Source: Alphaproteobacteria bacterium
GTDB taxonomy: Bacteria; Pseudomonadota; Alphaproteobacteria; DSM-16000; Inquilinaceae
Reading direction: 5' to 3'
Assembly (NCBI GenBank): GCA_028284045.1
Contig: JANQSN010000021.1
Location: forward strand, 28,726-92,725
DNA: 64,000 bases
Shown here: one piece after another, positions 46,965 to 55,234 of the stretch
Layout: each line of letters begins with the position of its first letter
Position numbering within the stretch: position 1 is the stretch's first letter
Notes under the pieces: model-generated
Database searches by the model: none
Told to the model about the DNA's origin: nothing
The model's input: only the letters and a program-made list of their open reading frames with translations
Translations under genes and position numbers: made by a program

Positions 46965-47387
46965 ATGGCCGTCGAAAGAACCCTGTCCATCATCAAGCCC
47001 GATGCCACCCGCCGGAACCTGACCGGGCAGATCAACGCCCGTCTGGAAGCCAAGGGATTGCGGATCGTCGCGCAGAAGCGTCTCCATCTGACCCGCGGCC
47101 AGGCGGAGGGGTTCTACGAGGTCCACGCCGAGCGGTCCTTCTACGACGACCTGTGCACCTTCATGACCTCCGGTCCGGTGGTCGTGCAGGTTCTGGAGGG
47201 CGAGGACGCCATTGCCGCCAACCGCGAGGTGATGGGCGCCACCAACCCGGCCAACGCCGCGCCTGGCACGATCCGCAAGGATTTCGCCGAGTCGATCGAG
47301 GCGAACTCGGTGCACGGCTCCGACAGTCCGGAGAACGCGGTGCGCGAGATCGGGTACTTCTTCTCCGAGATCGAGATCGCCGGCTGA
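46965..47387 (+). CDS. ndk: Nucleoside diphosphate kinase
   Basis: NDK transfers phosphate from ATP to other nucleoside diphosphates through a phospho-histidine. The 140-residue protein starts [20 protein letters not shown] and contains the active-site segment [19 protein letters not shown], where the His of VHGSDS is phosphorylated. The length and all signatures are standard. It is monocistronic, with its own likely promoter and a palindrome right after the stop. Confidence 0.98.
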   Translation: MAVERTLSIIKPDATRRNLTGQINARLEAKGLRIVAQKRLHLTRGQAEGFYEVHAERSFYDDLCTFMTSGPVVVQVLEGEDAIAANREVMGATNPANAAPGTIRKDFAESIEANSVHGSDSPENAVREIGYFFSEIEIAG

Positions 47388-47403
47388 CGCCTGCGCAGGC
47401 GTC
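47386..47403. terminator. Perfect 18-bp palindrome between convergent genes
   Basis: GACGCCTGC and GCAGGCGTC are perfectly self-complementary and span the ndk stop. The palindrome lies between ndk (+) and the small gene at 47407 (-), so it may serve as a bidirectional terminator, although no T-run is present. Confidence 0.45.
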
Positions 47404-47406
47404 GAC

Positions 47407-47571
47407 CTACAGCAGGAAGAGCGCGAGCGCGATCAGCACCACGGCGATCGCCACCGCGGTATAGGTGCTGGACCGCACGAAGCCGGAGAAGGTGCGGCGG
47501 CTTGCGGACAGCATGTCCCCGTCCGCGTCATGCTCTGGGTCCGGATCGAGACGATTGCCGGCGGCGTTCAT
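47407..47571 (-). CDS. aa3-type cytochrome oxidase subunit IV-like small membrane protein
   Basis: The 54-residue protein resembles the bacterial aa3 oxidase subunit IV family (PF07835). It has a short acidic N-terminus, a SASRRTFSGFVRSSTY segment just before the membrane, and one C-terminal helix (VAIAVVLIALALFLL). In relatives this orphan gene is often separate from the other oxidase genes, and no cox genes are in this window. The start at 47571 (MNAAGNRLD) was preferred to an upstream non-ATG extension. It is convergent with ndk. Confidence 0.7.
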   Translation of the reverse strand: MNAAGNRLDPDPEHDADGDMLSASRRTFSGFVRSSTYTAVAIAVVLIALALFLL

Positions 47572-47727
47572 GTCTGCATTCCACAGGGTGACGATGGGGG
47601 GCCTGTCGTGAAGCAAGCGACGCTTCGGCCGTCAGCGCCTCTGGTACGGTGTAGCGACCGCGGTTGACAAGGGTTTTCGCGGCCAATCGACGCGTACAGG
47701 CGATCTCGGCGGGCGATAGGGGTCGGG

Positions 47728-48384
47728 CTATTCCGGCACCGGACTGATCAGCGGCGACGCCGGCCAGTCGACGGGACCGTCGATCCGCACCCGGCCGTCG
47801 GCGACCCGCACCCGCCCGGCGGCCAACAGGCCGAGCGCCAGCGGATAGAGGCGGTGTTCGGCGGCGAGCACCCGGTCGGCGAGATCGGCCTCCCCGTCTT
47901 CGGGCAGCACCGGCACCGCGGCCTGGGCGATGATCGGGCCGTCGTCGACGGCCGGGCGCGCCAGATGGACCGTGGCGCCGGTGATCCGCACGCCCGCGGC
48001 CAGGGCGCGGCGATGGGTGTCGAGACCCGGGAAGGCCGGCAACAGCGACGGGTGGATGTTGAGGATCCGGTCGGACCAGCGCTCCACCAGGGCCGCGCCC
48101 AGGATGCGCATGAAGCCGGCCAGGCAGATCAGCGTGCAGCCGGCGTCGACGATCGCCGCCTCCACCGCGCGGTCGAACGCATCGCGCTCGGCGAAGCCGC
48201 GATGGTCGATCACCGCCGTCGCAATGCCGGCCGCCTCGGCCAGCGCGAGCCCGCCGGCGTCCGCCCGATTCGACACCACCAGCGCGATTTCCGCGGGATA
48301 GTCGGCAGCCTCCGCCGCCCGGATCAGCGCCGCCAGGTTGCTGCCGCGCCCGGAGATCAGGACGGCGGTCTTCAGCCGGGCCAT
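47728..48384 (-). CDS. purN: Phosphoribosylglycinamide formyltransferase
   Basis: PurN adds a formyl group from 10-formyl-THF to GAR in purine synthesis. The 218-residue protein has the folate/GAR-site pattern [28 protein letters not shown], and [20 protein letters not shown] with the catalytic Asn-Ile-His, then [21 protein letters not shown] longer in-frame reading exists but lies inside purM. Its start overlaps the end of purM by 13 bases; the purM-purN order and overlap are typical. Confidence 0.96.
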   Translation of the reverse strand: MARLKTAVLISGRGSNLAALIRAAEAADYPAEIALVVSNRADAGGLALAEAAGIATAVIDHRGFAERDAFDRAVEAAIVDAGCTLICLAGFMRILGAALVERWSDRILNIHPSLLPAFPGLDTHRRALAAGVRITGATVHLARPAVDDGPIIAQAAVPVLPEDGEADLADRVLAAEHRLYPLALGLLAAGRVRVADGRVRIDGPVDWPASPLISPVPE

Positions 48385-49511
48385 GATGCCGGATCGAGTG
48401 CGGCGATCTCGACCGTCGGCCCGTCCCCGACGGCGACGACCTCGCCGATGTCGAAGACATGCTCCCCAGCCGCTTCCAGCGCGCCGGCGACGGTGTCGGC
48501 ATCGGCGGCGGCGACCACGGCGACCAGCCCGATGCCGAGATTGAAGGTGGTGGCCAGCGTCGGGCCGTCGAGCCCGCCTTGCGTCCCGCCGGCCTGGGCC
48601 AGCCAGCGCATCACCGCCGGCACCGGCCAGCGGCGCCGGTCGAGCCGCACGCCCAGCCCCGCCGGCAGCACGCGGGGAATGTTCTCCAACAGCCCGCCGC
48701 CGGTGATGTGGGCCACCGCATGCACCCGGCCGGCGCGGATCTCCGGCAGCATGGCGCGGACATAGATGCAGGTCGGTGCCAGCAGCACCTCCGCCAGCGT
48801 CGATTGCGGCGCGAAGGGGGCGGGGTCGGCCAGCGTCAGCCCGGCCGCCTCGACGATCCGCCGGACCAGCGAGAAGCCGTTGGCGTGCAGGCCGGACGAC
48901 GCCAGCCCCAGCACCCGGTCGCCGGCCGCGACCTGCGCGCCGGTCAACAGGCCGCCGCGTTCCACCGCGCCCACCGCGAAGCCGGCCAGGTCGTAGTCGC
49001 CGGGGGCGTAGAACCCAGGCATCTCCGCCGTTTCCCCGCCGATCAGGGCGCAGCCGGCCTGGCGGCAGCCCTCGGCGATTCCCGCCATCACCTGGGCGGC
49101 GGTCGGCGGGTCCAGCCGGCCGGTGGCGAAATAGTCCAGGAAGAACAGCGGCTCCGCCCCGCTGGCCAGCAGGTCGTTGACGCACATCGCGACGAGATCG
49201 ATACCCACCGTCTCGTGCCGCCCGGTGGCGAAGGCCAGCTTCAGCTTGGTGCCGACGCCGTCGGTGGCGGCCAGCAGGATCGGGTCGTCATAGCCGGCGG
49301 CGCGCGGGTCGAAGGCCGCCGCGAATCCGCCGATCCCGCCCAGACTGCCGGGACGGGCGGTGGCGGCGGCGAGCGGCTTGATCGCCTCCACCAGATCGGC
49401 GCCGGCGGCGATGTCGACACCGGCCGCCCGATAGGCGGCGGTCGGATCGGGCCGATCGGCGGACGGCCGCTCAGGCGGCTCGGCGGCCGGAGGCGCTGCC
49501 GGCGTGGTCAT
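48372..49511 (-). CDS. purM: Phosphoribosylformylglycinamidine cyclo-ligase
   Basis: PurM closes the imidazole ring of AIR in the fifth step of purine synthesis. The 379-residue protein is of normal length, with a slightly Pro-rich first 25 residues. It has [20 protein letters not shown], the [20 protein letters not shown] motif and the C-terminal [13 protein letters not shown]. It precedes purN with a short overlap and is divergent from the DUF2066 gene over a 77-base gap. Confidence 0.97.
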   Translation of the reverse strand: MTTPAAPPAAEPPERPSADRPDPTAAYRAAGVDIAAGADLVEAIKPLAAATARPGSLGGIGGFAAAFDPRAAGYDDPILLAATDGVGTKLKLAFATGRHETVGIDLVAMCVNDLLASGAEPLFFLDYFATGRLDPPTAAQVMAGIAEGCRQAGCALIGGETAEMPGFYAPGDYDLAGFAVGAVERGGLLTGAQVAAGDRVLGLASSGLHANGFSLVRRIVEAAGLTLADPAPFAPQSTLAEVLLAPTCIYVRAMLPEIRAGRVHAVAHITGGGLLENIPRVLPAGLGVRLDRRRWPVPAVMRWLAQAGGTQGGLDGPTLATTFNLGIGLVAVVAAADADTVAGALEAAGEHVFDIGEVVAVGDGPTVEIAALDPASWPG

Positions 49512-49588
49512 GGCGTGCCCCGGTACGCTCGGCTATGGTCGCAGGAACGGCATCGGCTGGAACCATAGCTTCTCGGAAGGTCAATGCA

Positions 49589-50836
49589 ATGGGGCTCCGA
49601 AAGGAGAAAAGGGCGGCGCGGCGCGGCGCGGGATGGCGGTCGGTCGCTGCCCTGCTGGCGGCGGCCGCGCTGTCGGCGCTGATCGCGCTGGGCGGCACGG
49701 CCGCGGCGCAGGACCCCTTCGTCGTCGGCGGGGTGGCGGTGACGGTGGAGGCCGGCGACAGCGTGTCGGCGCGGGAGGAGGCCTTCACCACCGCCCAGCG
49801 CGACGCGCTGGCCCGGCTGTTCCAGCGGCTGGGGGTCGGCGGCGCGATCGGGCCCGGCGACCTGAACGCGGCCGAATCGGCCGGCGTGATGCAGAGCCTG
49901 CGGGTGGAAGAAGAAAGCACCTCGCCGGGGCGCTACAGCGGCGTCTTCGAGGTCACCTTCCGGGCGGAGGCGGTGCGCTCCGTCCTCGCCAGCCGCGGCC
50001 TGGAGCCGGTGATCCCGGCCCCGGGGGAGGCGCTGCCCGACACCGTCGCGATCGAGGGGGAGGAGGACGCCCCCGGCGACGACGCCGCGGACCCCGACGC
50101 GACAGTGGCGGAGGGCGTGTTCCTGATCGTGCCGGTGTGGCGCGACGGTACCGGCACCCGGCTGTGGGACCTGCCGAACCCGTGGCTGGATGCCTGGCGC
50201 GGGATCGATCCGGCGGCGATCCCGGTGGCGATCGCCACCCCGCTCGCCGATCTGGAGGATGTCCGGCTGTTGACCACGGACCAGGCCCTGGCGGCGGCGC
50301 CGGACGGGCTGTCAGCCTTGGCGGCGCGCCACGGTGCGGACCGGGCGGTGGTCGCGGTGGCGAATGCCGGCATCGGCGGCATCGTCATCGAGCTTCTGCA
50401 GCCGGGCGGCGAGGCAGTCATTGACGACCCGCTGAACGTCACCGGGTCGACCACCGATCCGGCGGTGATGGGCAGCGCCGTGGCGGCCGTGCTGACGGCG
50501 ATCAGCGGCCGGCCGGTGGCGCCGTTCGACGATGAGGAGAGCGAGGAGGACGAGACCCCGCCCGGCGTGCTGGCGCCGCTGGCGGCCGATACGCCGGGGG
50601 CGCGCCTCAGCCTGACCGTGGCGCTCGACCAGCCGCGGGACTGGCTCGCCATCCGCGCCGCGCTGGCGCAGATGCAGCCGGTCACCGGCGCCCGGGTCGA
50701 CAGCCTGTCGGGCGTGTCGGTCGCGCTGGAACTCGGCTTCACCGGCAGCGAGGCGGAGCTGGCGACGGCCCTGCGCGCCGTCGGCCTCGACCTGCAGATC
50801 GAGCCGCAGGGCCGCGTGCTGCGCCTCGTGCGCTAG
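49589..50836 (+). CDS. DUF2066-family periplasmic protein
   Basis: The 415-residue protein carries an N-terminal signal peptide (AALLAAAALSALIALGGTAA before AQDP) and then a region like DUF2066 (PF09839), with VGGVAVTVEAGDSVSAREEA and ALARLFQRLGVGGAIGP. Its function is unknown. In many proteobacteria DUF2066 genes lie beside purM and hda, as here, which suggests an old, conserved neighbourhood. The ATG at 49589 has a weak GGAAGG upstream and overlaps nothing; a longer frame from 49535 is unlikely. Confidence 0.78.
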   Translation: MGLRKEKRAARRGAGWRSVAALLAAAALSALIALGGTAAAQDPFVVGGVAVTVEAGDSVSAREEAFTTAQRDALARLFQRLGVGGAIGPGDLNAAESAGVMQSLRVEEESTSPGRYSGVFEVTFRAEAVRSVLASRGLEPVIPAPGEALPDTVAIEGEEDAPGDDAADPDATVAEGVFLIVPVWRDGTGTRLWDLPNPWLDAWRGIDPAAIPVAIATPLADLEDVRLLTTDQALAAAPDGLSALAARHGADRAVVAVANAGIGGIVIELLQPGGEAVIDDPLNVTGSTTDPAVMGSAVAAVLTAISGRPVAPFDDEESEEDETPPGVLAPLAADTPGARLSLTVALDQPRDWLAIRAALAQMQPVTGARVDSLSGVSVALELGFTGSEAELATALRAVGLDLQIEPQGRVLRLVR

Positions 50837-50869
50837 GCCGGGGTTTGGTTGGCGGGGGTGAGGGGACCG

Positions 50870-51574
50870 ATGCCCGACCGGCGACCGGACCAGCTTCCCC
50901 TCGATCTGGCGCATCCGCCGGCCCAGGGCCGCGCCGACCTGGTGGTGGGCGAGGCGAACCGGGCCGCCGTCGCCCTGGTCGACCGCTGGCCGGACTGGCC
51001 GGTGCCGGTCGCCCTGGTGCATGGCGGGGCCGGCGCCGGCAAGACGCATCTGTTGCGCGCCTGGGCGGAGCGGGCACGCCCCGCCGTGCTGGACGGAGCA
51101 GGGCTGGCCCGCCTCGCCGACGGCGGGTTCGCCGACGACCCGCCGCCGGCCTGGGCGATCGACGATGCCGACCGGCTGATCGCCGGCGATGCCGCGGCGC
51201 AAGGCGCCCTGCTGCATCTCATCAACCATGCCCGCGACGCCGGCCGGACGCTGCTGCTGACCGGCACGCTGGCGCCGGGGCGCTGGCCGGTCGACCGGGT
51301 CGACCTGTCGTCGCGGCTAAAGGCCGGGCTGGCGGTGGCGCTGGCCCCGCCCGACGATGCGTTGCTGACCGGGGTTCTGGTCAAGCTGCTGGCCGACCGC
51401 CGCTATGAGATCGACGCGCGGCTGATCCGCTACGCCGTGGCGCGGATGGAGCGCAGCCTCGCCGCCGCCGGCCGGCTGGTCGCCCGGATCGATCGGCTGA
51501 GCCTCGCACGCCAGCGGCCGGTCACCCTCGACATCGTCCGCGCCGCGCTGCAGGGGATCGAGGGTCCGGACTGA
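50870..51574 (+). CDS. hdaA: DnaA inactivator HdaA (DnaA-related AAA+ protein)
   Basis: HdaA, loaded on the beta clamp, promotes hydrolysis of DnaA-bound ATP and so stops re-initiation of replication. The 234-residue protein has QLPLDL at residues 8-13, the expected clamp-binding motif, then Walker A HGGAGAGKTHLLRAWAERAR, Walker B WAIDDADRL and the arginine-rich sensor-type region. It lacks the DnaA C-terminal DNA-binding domain. ATG at 50870 lies five bases after GAGGGG. It follows the DUF2066 gene by 33 bases on the same strand. Confidence 0.93.
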   Translation: MPDRRPDQLPLDLAHPPAQGRADLVVGEANRAAVALVDRWPDWPVPVALVHGGAGAGKTHLLRAWAERARPAVLDGAGLARLADGGFADDPPPAWAIDDADRLIAGDAAAQGALLHLINHARDAGRTLLLTGTLAPGRWPVDRVDLSSRLKAGLAVALAPPDDALLTGVLVKLLADRRYEIDARLIRYAVARMERSLAAAGRLVARIDRLSLARQRPVTLDIVRAALQGIEGPD

Positions 51575-51596
51575 CACGGCGTTGTCGGGGCTGACC

Positions 51597-51626
51597 AAGC
51601 GATATAGTCTGCCGGATATATCGCTT
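51597..51626. promoter_or_regulatory. Probable ModE operator before modA
   Basis: AAGCGATATA and TATATCGCTT form a perfect 10-bp inverted repeat with a ten-base spacer, 21 bases before the modA start. AT-rich half sites of this type resemble the CGnTATAT...ATATAnCG boxes of ModE-type regulators. The left arm overlaps a -10-like TATAGT (51603-51608), so binding would block transcription of modABC, the expected action when molybdate is plentiful. Confidence 0.7.
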
Positions 51627-51647
51627 TCCTTGGGATCTACCCCGTCG

Positions 51648-52424
51648 ATGTCCCTGCCGCGCCGCGCGTTCGTTGTCCTGACGGCTGCCGTGGCGGCGGG
51701 TTTGGCGCGGCGCAGCGACGGCGCCGGACCGGTCACGGTGTTCGCGGCCAGCAGCCTGGCGGCGGCGCTGCCGGTGATCGCCGCCCGGCACGAAGGCGCG
51801 ACAGGGCAGCCGGTCCGCCTGTCCTTCGCCGCCAGCTCCGCGCTCGCCCGCCAGATCGCCGCCGGGGCGCCGGCCGACATCTTCGCCGCGGCCAGCGAGG
51901 CGTGGATGGACTATGTCGACGCCGAGGGCCTGATCGCGCCGGGCACGCGGATCAGCCCGATCGGCAACCGGCTGGTCCTGGCGGCGCCGGCCGACAGCCC
52001 GCTGCGCGACGTCGCCTTGGACGGGGCGGTGGATCTGGCGGGCCTGCTGGCGCCCGGCGCCCGCATCGCCGTGGGCGACCCCGACCATGTGCCGGCCGGT
52101 CTCTATGCGCGCGAGGCGCTGGAGACGCTGGGCCAGTGGCCGGCGGTGGAAGACCGGCTGGCCCGCACCGGCGATGCCCGCGCCGCGCTGGCGCTGGCGG
52201 AGACGGGGGAGGTGCCGCTGGCGATCGTCTATGCCACCGACGCCGCGGCCAGCGCCCGGGTGCGCATCGTCGGCCGCTTCCCGGCGGCCAGCCACACCCC
52301 GATCACCTATCCCATGGCGATCGTCGCCGGGCGCGACGGGCCGGCGGTGCGCGCGGTCTTCCAGGCGCTGACCGGCGCCGATGCGGCCTCGACGTTCCGG
52401 GCCGCCGGGTTTCTGGCCGGCTAA
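51648..52424 (+). CDS. modA: Molybdate ABC transporter periplasmic binding protein
   Basis: ModA captures molybdate, and often tungstate, in the periplasm for the ModBC permease. The 258-residue protein has an N-terminal signal peptide (AFVVLTAAVAAGLARR) and the ligand-binding pattern VTVFAASSLAAALPVIAA, LSFAASSALARQIAAGAPAD and TYPMAIVAG, which in ModA contact the oxyanion. The start at 51648 leaves the inverted repeat as an untranslated operator. It is the first gene of a four-gene unit with modB, modC and a modE-like gene. Confidence 0.93.
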   Translation: MSLPRRAFVVLTAAVAAGLARRSDGAGPVTVFAASSLAAALPVIAARHEGATGQPVRLSFAASSALARQIAAGAPADIFAAASEAWMDYVDAEGLIAPGTRISPIGNRLVLAAPADSPLRDVALDGAVDLAGLLAPGARIAVGDPDHVPAGLYAREALETLGQWPAVEDRLARTGDARAALALAETGEVPLAIVYATDAAASARVRIVGRFPAASHTPITYPMAIVAGRDGPAVRAVFQALTGADAASTFRAAGFLAG

Positions 52425-52433
52425 GGCGCGCGC

Positions 52434-53120
52434 ATGCCCAGCCCCGTGGAGATCGAGGCCCTGTTGCTCAGCCTGCGGGTCGCCGCCGTCGCCGTCGCCG
52501 GTGCGCTGCCGCTGGCGGTGCTGGCGGGCTTCGTGCTCGCCCGCCTGCCGTTTCCCGGCAAGACCCTGCTGGACGGCCTCGTGCATCTGCCGCTGGTGCT
52601 GCCGCCGGTGGTGATCGGCTATCTCCTGCTGATCACCTTCGGCACGCGCGCGCCGGTCGGCGGCTGGCTGTTGGAGACCTTCGGCATCCGGCTGGTCTTC
52701 GACTGGACGGGCGCGGCGCTGGCGGCCGGCGTCGTCTGCTTCCCCTTCCTGGTGCGCGCCATCCGCCTGTCGCTGGAGGCGGCGGATCCCGCCTTGGAGG
52801 CCGCGGCGCGCACGTTGGGGGCCGGGCGCGGCGACGTCTTCATGTCGATCACGCTGCCCTTGATGCTGCCCGGCGTGGTGGCCGGGGCGATCACCGCCTT
52901 CGCCGCGGCGCTGGGCGAGTTCGGCGCCATCATCACCTTCGTGTCCAACATTCCCGGCGAGACGCGGACCCTGCCGCTGGCGATCTACACCGCCCTGCAG
53001 ACGCCGGGCGGCGAGACGGCGGCGGCGCGGCTGGCGGGACTGTCGATCGCGCTGGCGCTGGCCGGGTTGATCCTGTCGGAGGTGGCGGCGCGGCGGATCC
53101 GCCGGGGGATCGGCCGGTGA
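52434..53120 (+). CDS. modB: Molybdate ABC transporter permease
   Basis: ModB forms the transmembrane channel of the molybdate importer. The 228-residue protein has about five membrane segments and the inner-membrane coupling motif DPALEAAARTLGAGRGDVFM, the EAA-like loop that contacts ModC. It begins MPSPVEIEALLLSLRVAAVA ten bases after modA. Its stop overlaps the modC start codon (GTGA). Confidence 0.95.
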   Translation: MPSPVEIEALLLSLRVAAVAVAGALPLAVLAGFVLARLPFPGKTLLDGLVHLPLVLPPVVIGYLLLITFGTRAPVGGWLLETFGIRLVFDWTGAALAAGVVCFPFLVRAIRLSLEAADPALEAAARTLGAGRGDVFMSITLPLMLPGVVAGAITAFAAALGEFGAIITFVSNIPGETRTLPLAIYTALQTPGGETAAARLAGLSIALALAGLILSEVAARRIRRGIGR

Positions 53121-54229
53121 TCCTCGACCTCGCGATCGCCAAGCGCCGCGGCGACTTCGCCCTCGACGTCGCCGTCGCTGCCGCCGGGGAGCGGGTGACC
53201 GCGCTGTTCGGCGCCTCCGGGGCCGGCAAGTCCACGGTCGTCCAGGCCATCGCTGGCATGCTGCGGCCGGACCGCGGGCATATCCGGGTCGACGGCACCG
53301 CCTTCTTCGACACCGGCCGGCGCATTGATCTGCCGCCGGAGCGGCGGCGCGTCGGCTATGTCTTCCAGGACGCCAAGCTGTTCCCGCATCTCAGCGTGCG
53401 CGACAACTTGCGCTACGGCTGGCGCCGCGCGCGGGCGGAGGAGCGGCGCATCGCGGTGCCGCCGGTGGTGGACCTGTTGGCGCTCGGGCCCCTCTTAGAC
53501 CGCCGACCGCACACGCTGTCCGGCGGGGAGCGCCAGCGGGTGGCCCTGGGACGGGCGCTGTTGGCTCAGCCCCGGGTGCTGCTGATGGACGAGCCGCTGG
53601 CCGCGCTCGACGCGCCACGCAAGGCGGAGATCCTGCCCTTCATCGAACGCCTGCGGGACGAATTCGCGCTGCCCATCGTCTATGTCAGCCACGCGCTGGA
53701 CGAGGTGGTGCGCCTGGCCGACGCGCTCGTCGTGCTCGACCGGGGCCGGGTGCGGGCGGCCGGCCCGCTGATCGAGGTGATGGGCCGCCCGGATCTCCGC
53801 GGTCTCTTCGGACCGGTGGACTTCGGCGCGGTGCTGGAGGCGGTGGTGACGGGGCATGAGGGCCGCTATGGCCTGTCGGTCCTGGCAACGCCGGGCGGGG
53901 AGTTGCGCGTGCCGCGGATCGACGCGCCGGTGGGCGGCCGGGTGCGGGTGCGCATCCGTTCGCGCGATGCGGCGCTGGCCTTGGATCCGCCGTCGCGCTG
54001 CAGCGTCGTCAACGTCCTGACCGGCACGATTGCGGGTTTGGAACTGCACGGGGGGGCGGGGGCCACGGCGCAGATCGACCTGAACGGCGCCGCACTCCTG
54101 GCGGACATCACCCGCCTGTCGGTCGACCGCCTGAAGCTGGCGCCGGGCCTGGCGGTGCACGTCCTGATCAAGGCGGTGGCGCTGGACCGCGGCACCGCCG
54201 CGCCGGACCGGGGAGCGATCGATGGCTGA
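53117..54229 (+). CDS. modC: Molybdate ABC transporter ATPase with TOBE domain
   Basis: ModC powers molybdate import. The 370-residue protein has Walker A GASGAGKST (32-40), signature LSGGERQ (134-140), Walker B VLLMDEP (154-160) and a C-terminal TOBE/molbindin-like domain (about 300-365, RCSVVNVLTGTIAGLELHGG). It starts with GTG overlapping the modB stop and ends overlapping the modE-like gene by eight bases. A much longer in-frame reading upstream lies in modA and modB and is not real. Confidence 0.96.
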   Translation: MILDLAIAKRRGDFALDVAVAAAGERVTALFGASGAGKSTVVQAIAGMLRPDRGHIRVDGTAFFDTGRRIDLPPERRRVGYVFQDAKLFPHLSVRDNLRYGWRRARAEERRIAVPPVVDLLALGPLLDRRPHTLSGGERQRVALGRALLAQPRVLLMDEPLAALDAPRKAEILPFIERLRDEFALPIVYVSHALDEVVRLADALVVLDRGRVRAAGPLIEVMGRPDLRGLFGPVDFGAVLEAVVTGHEGRYGLSVLATPGGELRVPRIDAPVGGRVRVRIRSRDAALALDPPSRCSVVNVLTGTIAGLELHGGAGATAQIDLNGAALLADITRLSVDRLKLAPGLAVHVLIKAVALDRGTAAPDRGAIDG

Positions 54230-54602
54230 GCTGTTCGTGCGGATCGATCTCGGCGCCGCCCGGCTGATCGGGCCGGGCAAGGTCAGGCTGCTGGAACTGG
54301 TCGACGAGCATGGTTCCATCGCCGCGGCGGGCCGTGCCATGGGCATGTCCTATCGCCGGGCCTGGCGGCTGGTCGACGAGACCAACGGCCTGTTCCGCGA
54401 ACCCGCCGTCGCCACGCAGCATGGCGGCCGGGCCGGTGGCGGCGCCGCGCTGACCGCGTTCGGGCGAGAGGTGGTGCGGCGCTACCGCGCCATCGAGACC
54501 GAGGCCACCGCCGCTGCCGCCACCCATCTCAACGCCCTGGAGGCGGCGGCCGCCCCTCACACCAGATCGCGCGGGGCGGCGACCACGCAGAGCGTGCCCT
54601 GA
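54222..54602 (+). CDS. ModE-like DNA-binding regulator, N-terminal domain only
   Basis: The 126-residue protein has the LysR-like winged helix of ModE (RIDLGAARLIGPGKVRLLEL, DEHGSIAAAGRAMGMSYRRA, WRLVDETNGLF) followed by GGRAGGGAALTAFGREVVRR. It has no C-terminal molbindin (TOBE) domains, so it cannot sense molybdate in the way E. coli ModE does; sensing may be done by ModC or another protein. It overlaps modC by eight bases and, at its 3' end, overlaps the opposite-strand SixA gene by 46 bases. The 51597-51626 repeat is the likely target. Confidence 0.85.
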   Translation: MAELFVRIDLGAARLIGPGKVRLLELVDEHGSIAAAGRAMGMSYRRAWRLVDETNGLFREPAVATQHGGRAGGGAALTAFGREVVRRYRAIETEATAAAATHLNALEAAAAPHTRSRGAATTQSVP

Positions 54603-55072
54603 GACTTCATCAGTGCCGACCAGCGGTCGAAGGAGAAGTGCATTACCGCCAGGGCCGCAGTGGGGAACTTCTGCTCCGCCTTGCGGCGCAGCGGCGCGTG
54701 GTTGCCGGCGGCCAGCGTCAAGGTGAGGTCCTGCAGGTCCGGGTTGTGCCCGATCACCAGCACATGCCCGACACCGTCGTCGACCTGGGAGACGCGCCGG
54801 CGGATCGCCGCGACGCCGCTGAGATAGAGGCCGCGGTCATAGTCCGTCGGCGGCTCCCCCGGCCATTGGCTGACCACCAGCGCGCGGGTTTCCGTGGCGC
54901 GGACCGCGGTCGAGCACAGCACCAGATCCGGCACCAGGCTCTGCTGGGCGATGTAGCGGCCCATCACCAGCGCCGCCCGCTCGCCGCGCCGTTCCAGCGG
55001 GCGGTCGTGGTCGGCGAGACCGCTTGCCTCCCAACTCGATTTGGCGTGGCGGAGAAGGGAGAGTCGCTTCAT
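54557..55072 (-). CDS. SixA-type phosphohistidine phosphatase
   Basis: SixA-like proteins remove phosphate from phospho-histidines and are related to phosphoglycerate mutases. The 171-residue protein has the family start MKRLSLLRHAKSSW (Arg8, His9 of the RHG-like motif), RPLERRGERAALVMGRYI, TAVRATETRALVV and IGHNPDLQDLTLTLAAGN with the second catalytic His. The target is unknown. Its 3' end overlaps the modE-like gene by 46 bases, and its 5' end is divergent from ppk1. Confidence 0.88.
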   Translation of the reverse strand: MKRLSLLRHAKSSWEASGLADHDRPLERRGERAALVMGRYIAQQSLVPDLVLCSTAVRATETRALVVSQWPGEPPTDYDRGLYLSGVAAIRRRVSQVDDGVGHVLVIGHNPDLQDLTLTLAAGNHAPLRRKAEQKFPTAALAVMHFSFDRWSALMKSQGTLCVVAAPRDLV

Positions 55073-55127
55073 CGAACCGTCGTCGCCGATGCCGCGCCAC
55101 GCGGGCCGGCAACACGCCGGGCGCGAG

Positions 55128-55155
55128 GTGACGACACCTTCAGAATGTGTATAGT
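55128..55155 (+). promoter_or_regulatory. Possible promoter of ppk1
   Basis: TATAGT (55150-55155) is a strong -10 match, with GTGACG (55128-55133) 16 bases upstream as a weak -35 box. It would place the transcript start near 55162, about 70 bases before ppk1. No Pho box is evident. Confidence 0.4.
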
Positions 55156-55234
55156 ACGAAGCGATGAGCGATCCGACAATTCGCTGCGGTCTGCCGGCGC
55201 CGTTGGCCCCGGCGATGCCGCAAGGGCGTAAGCC

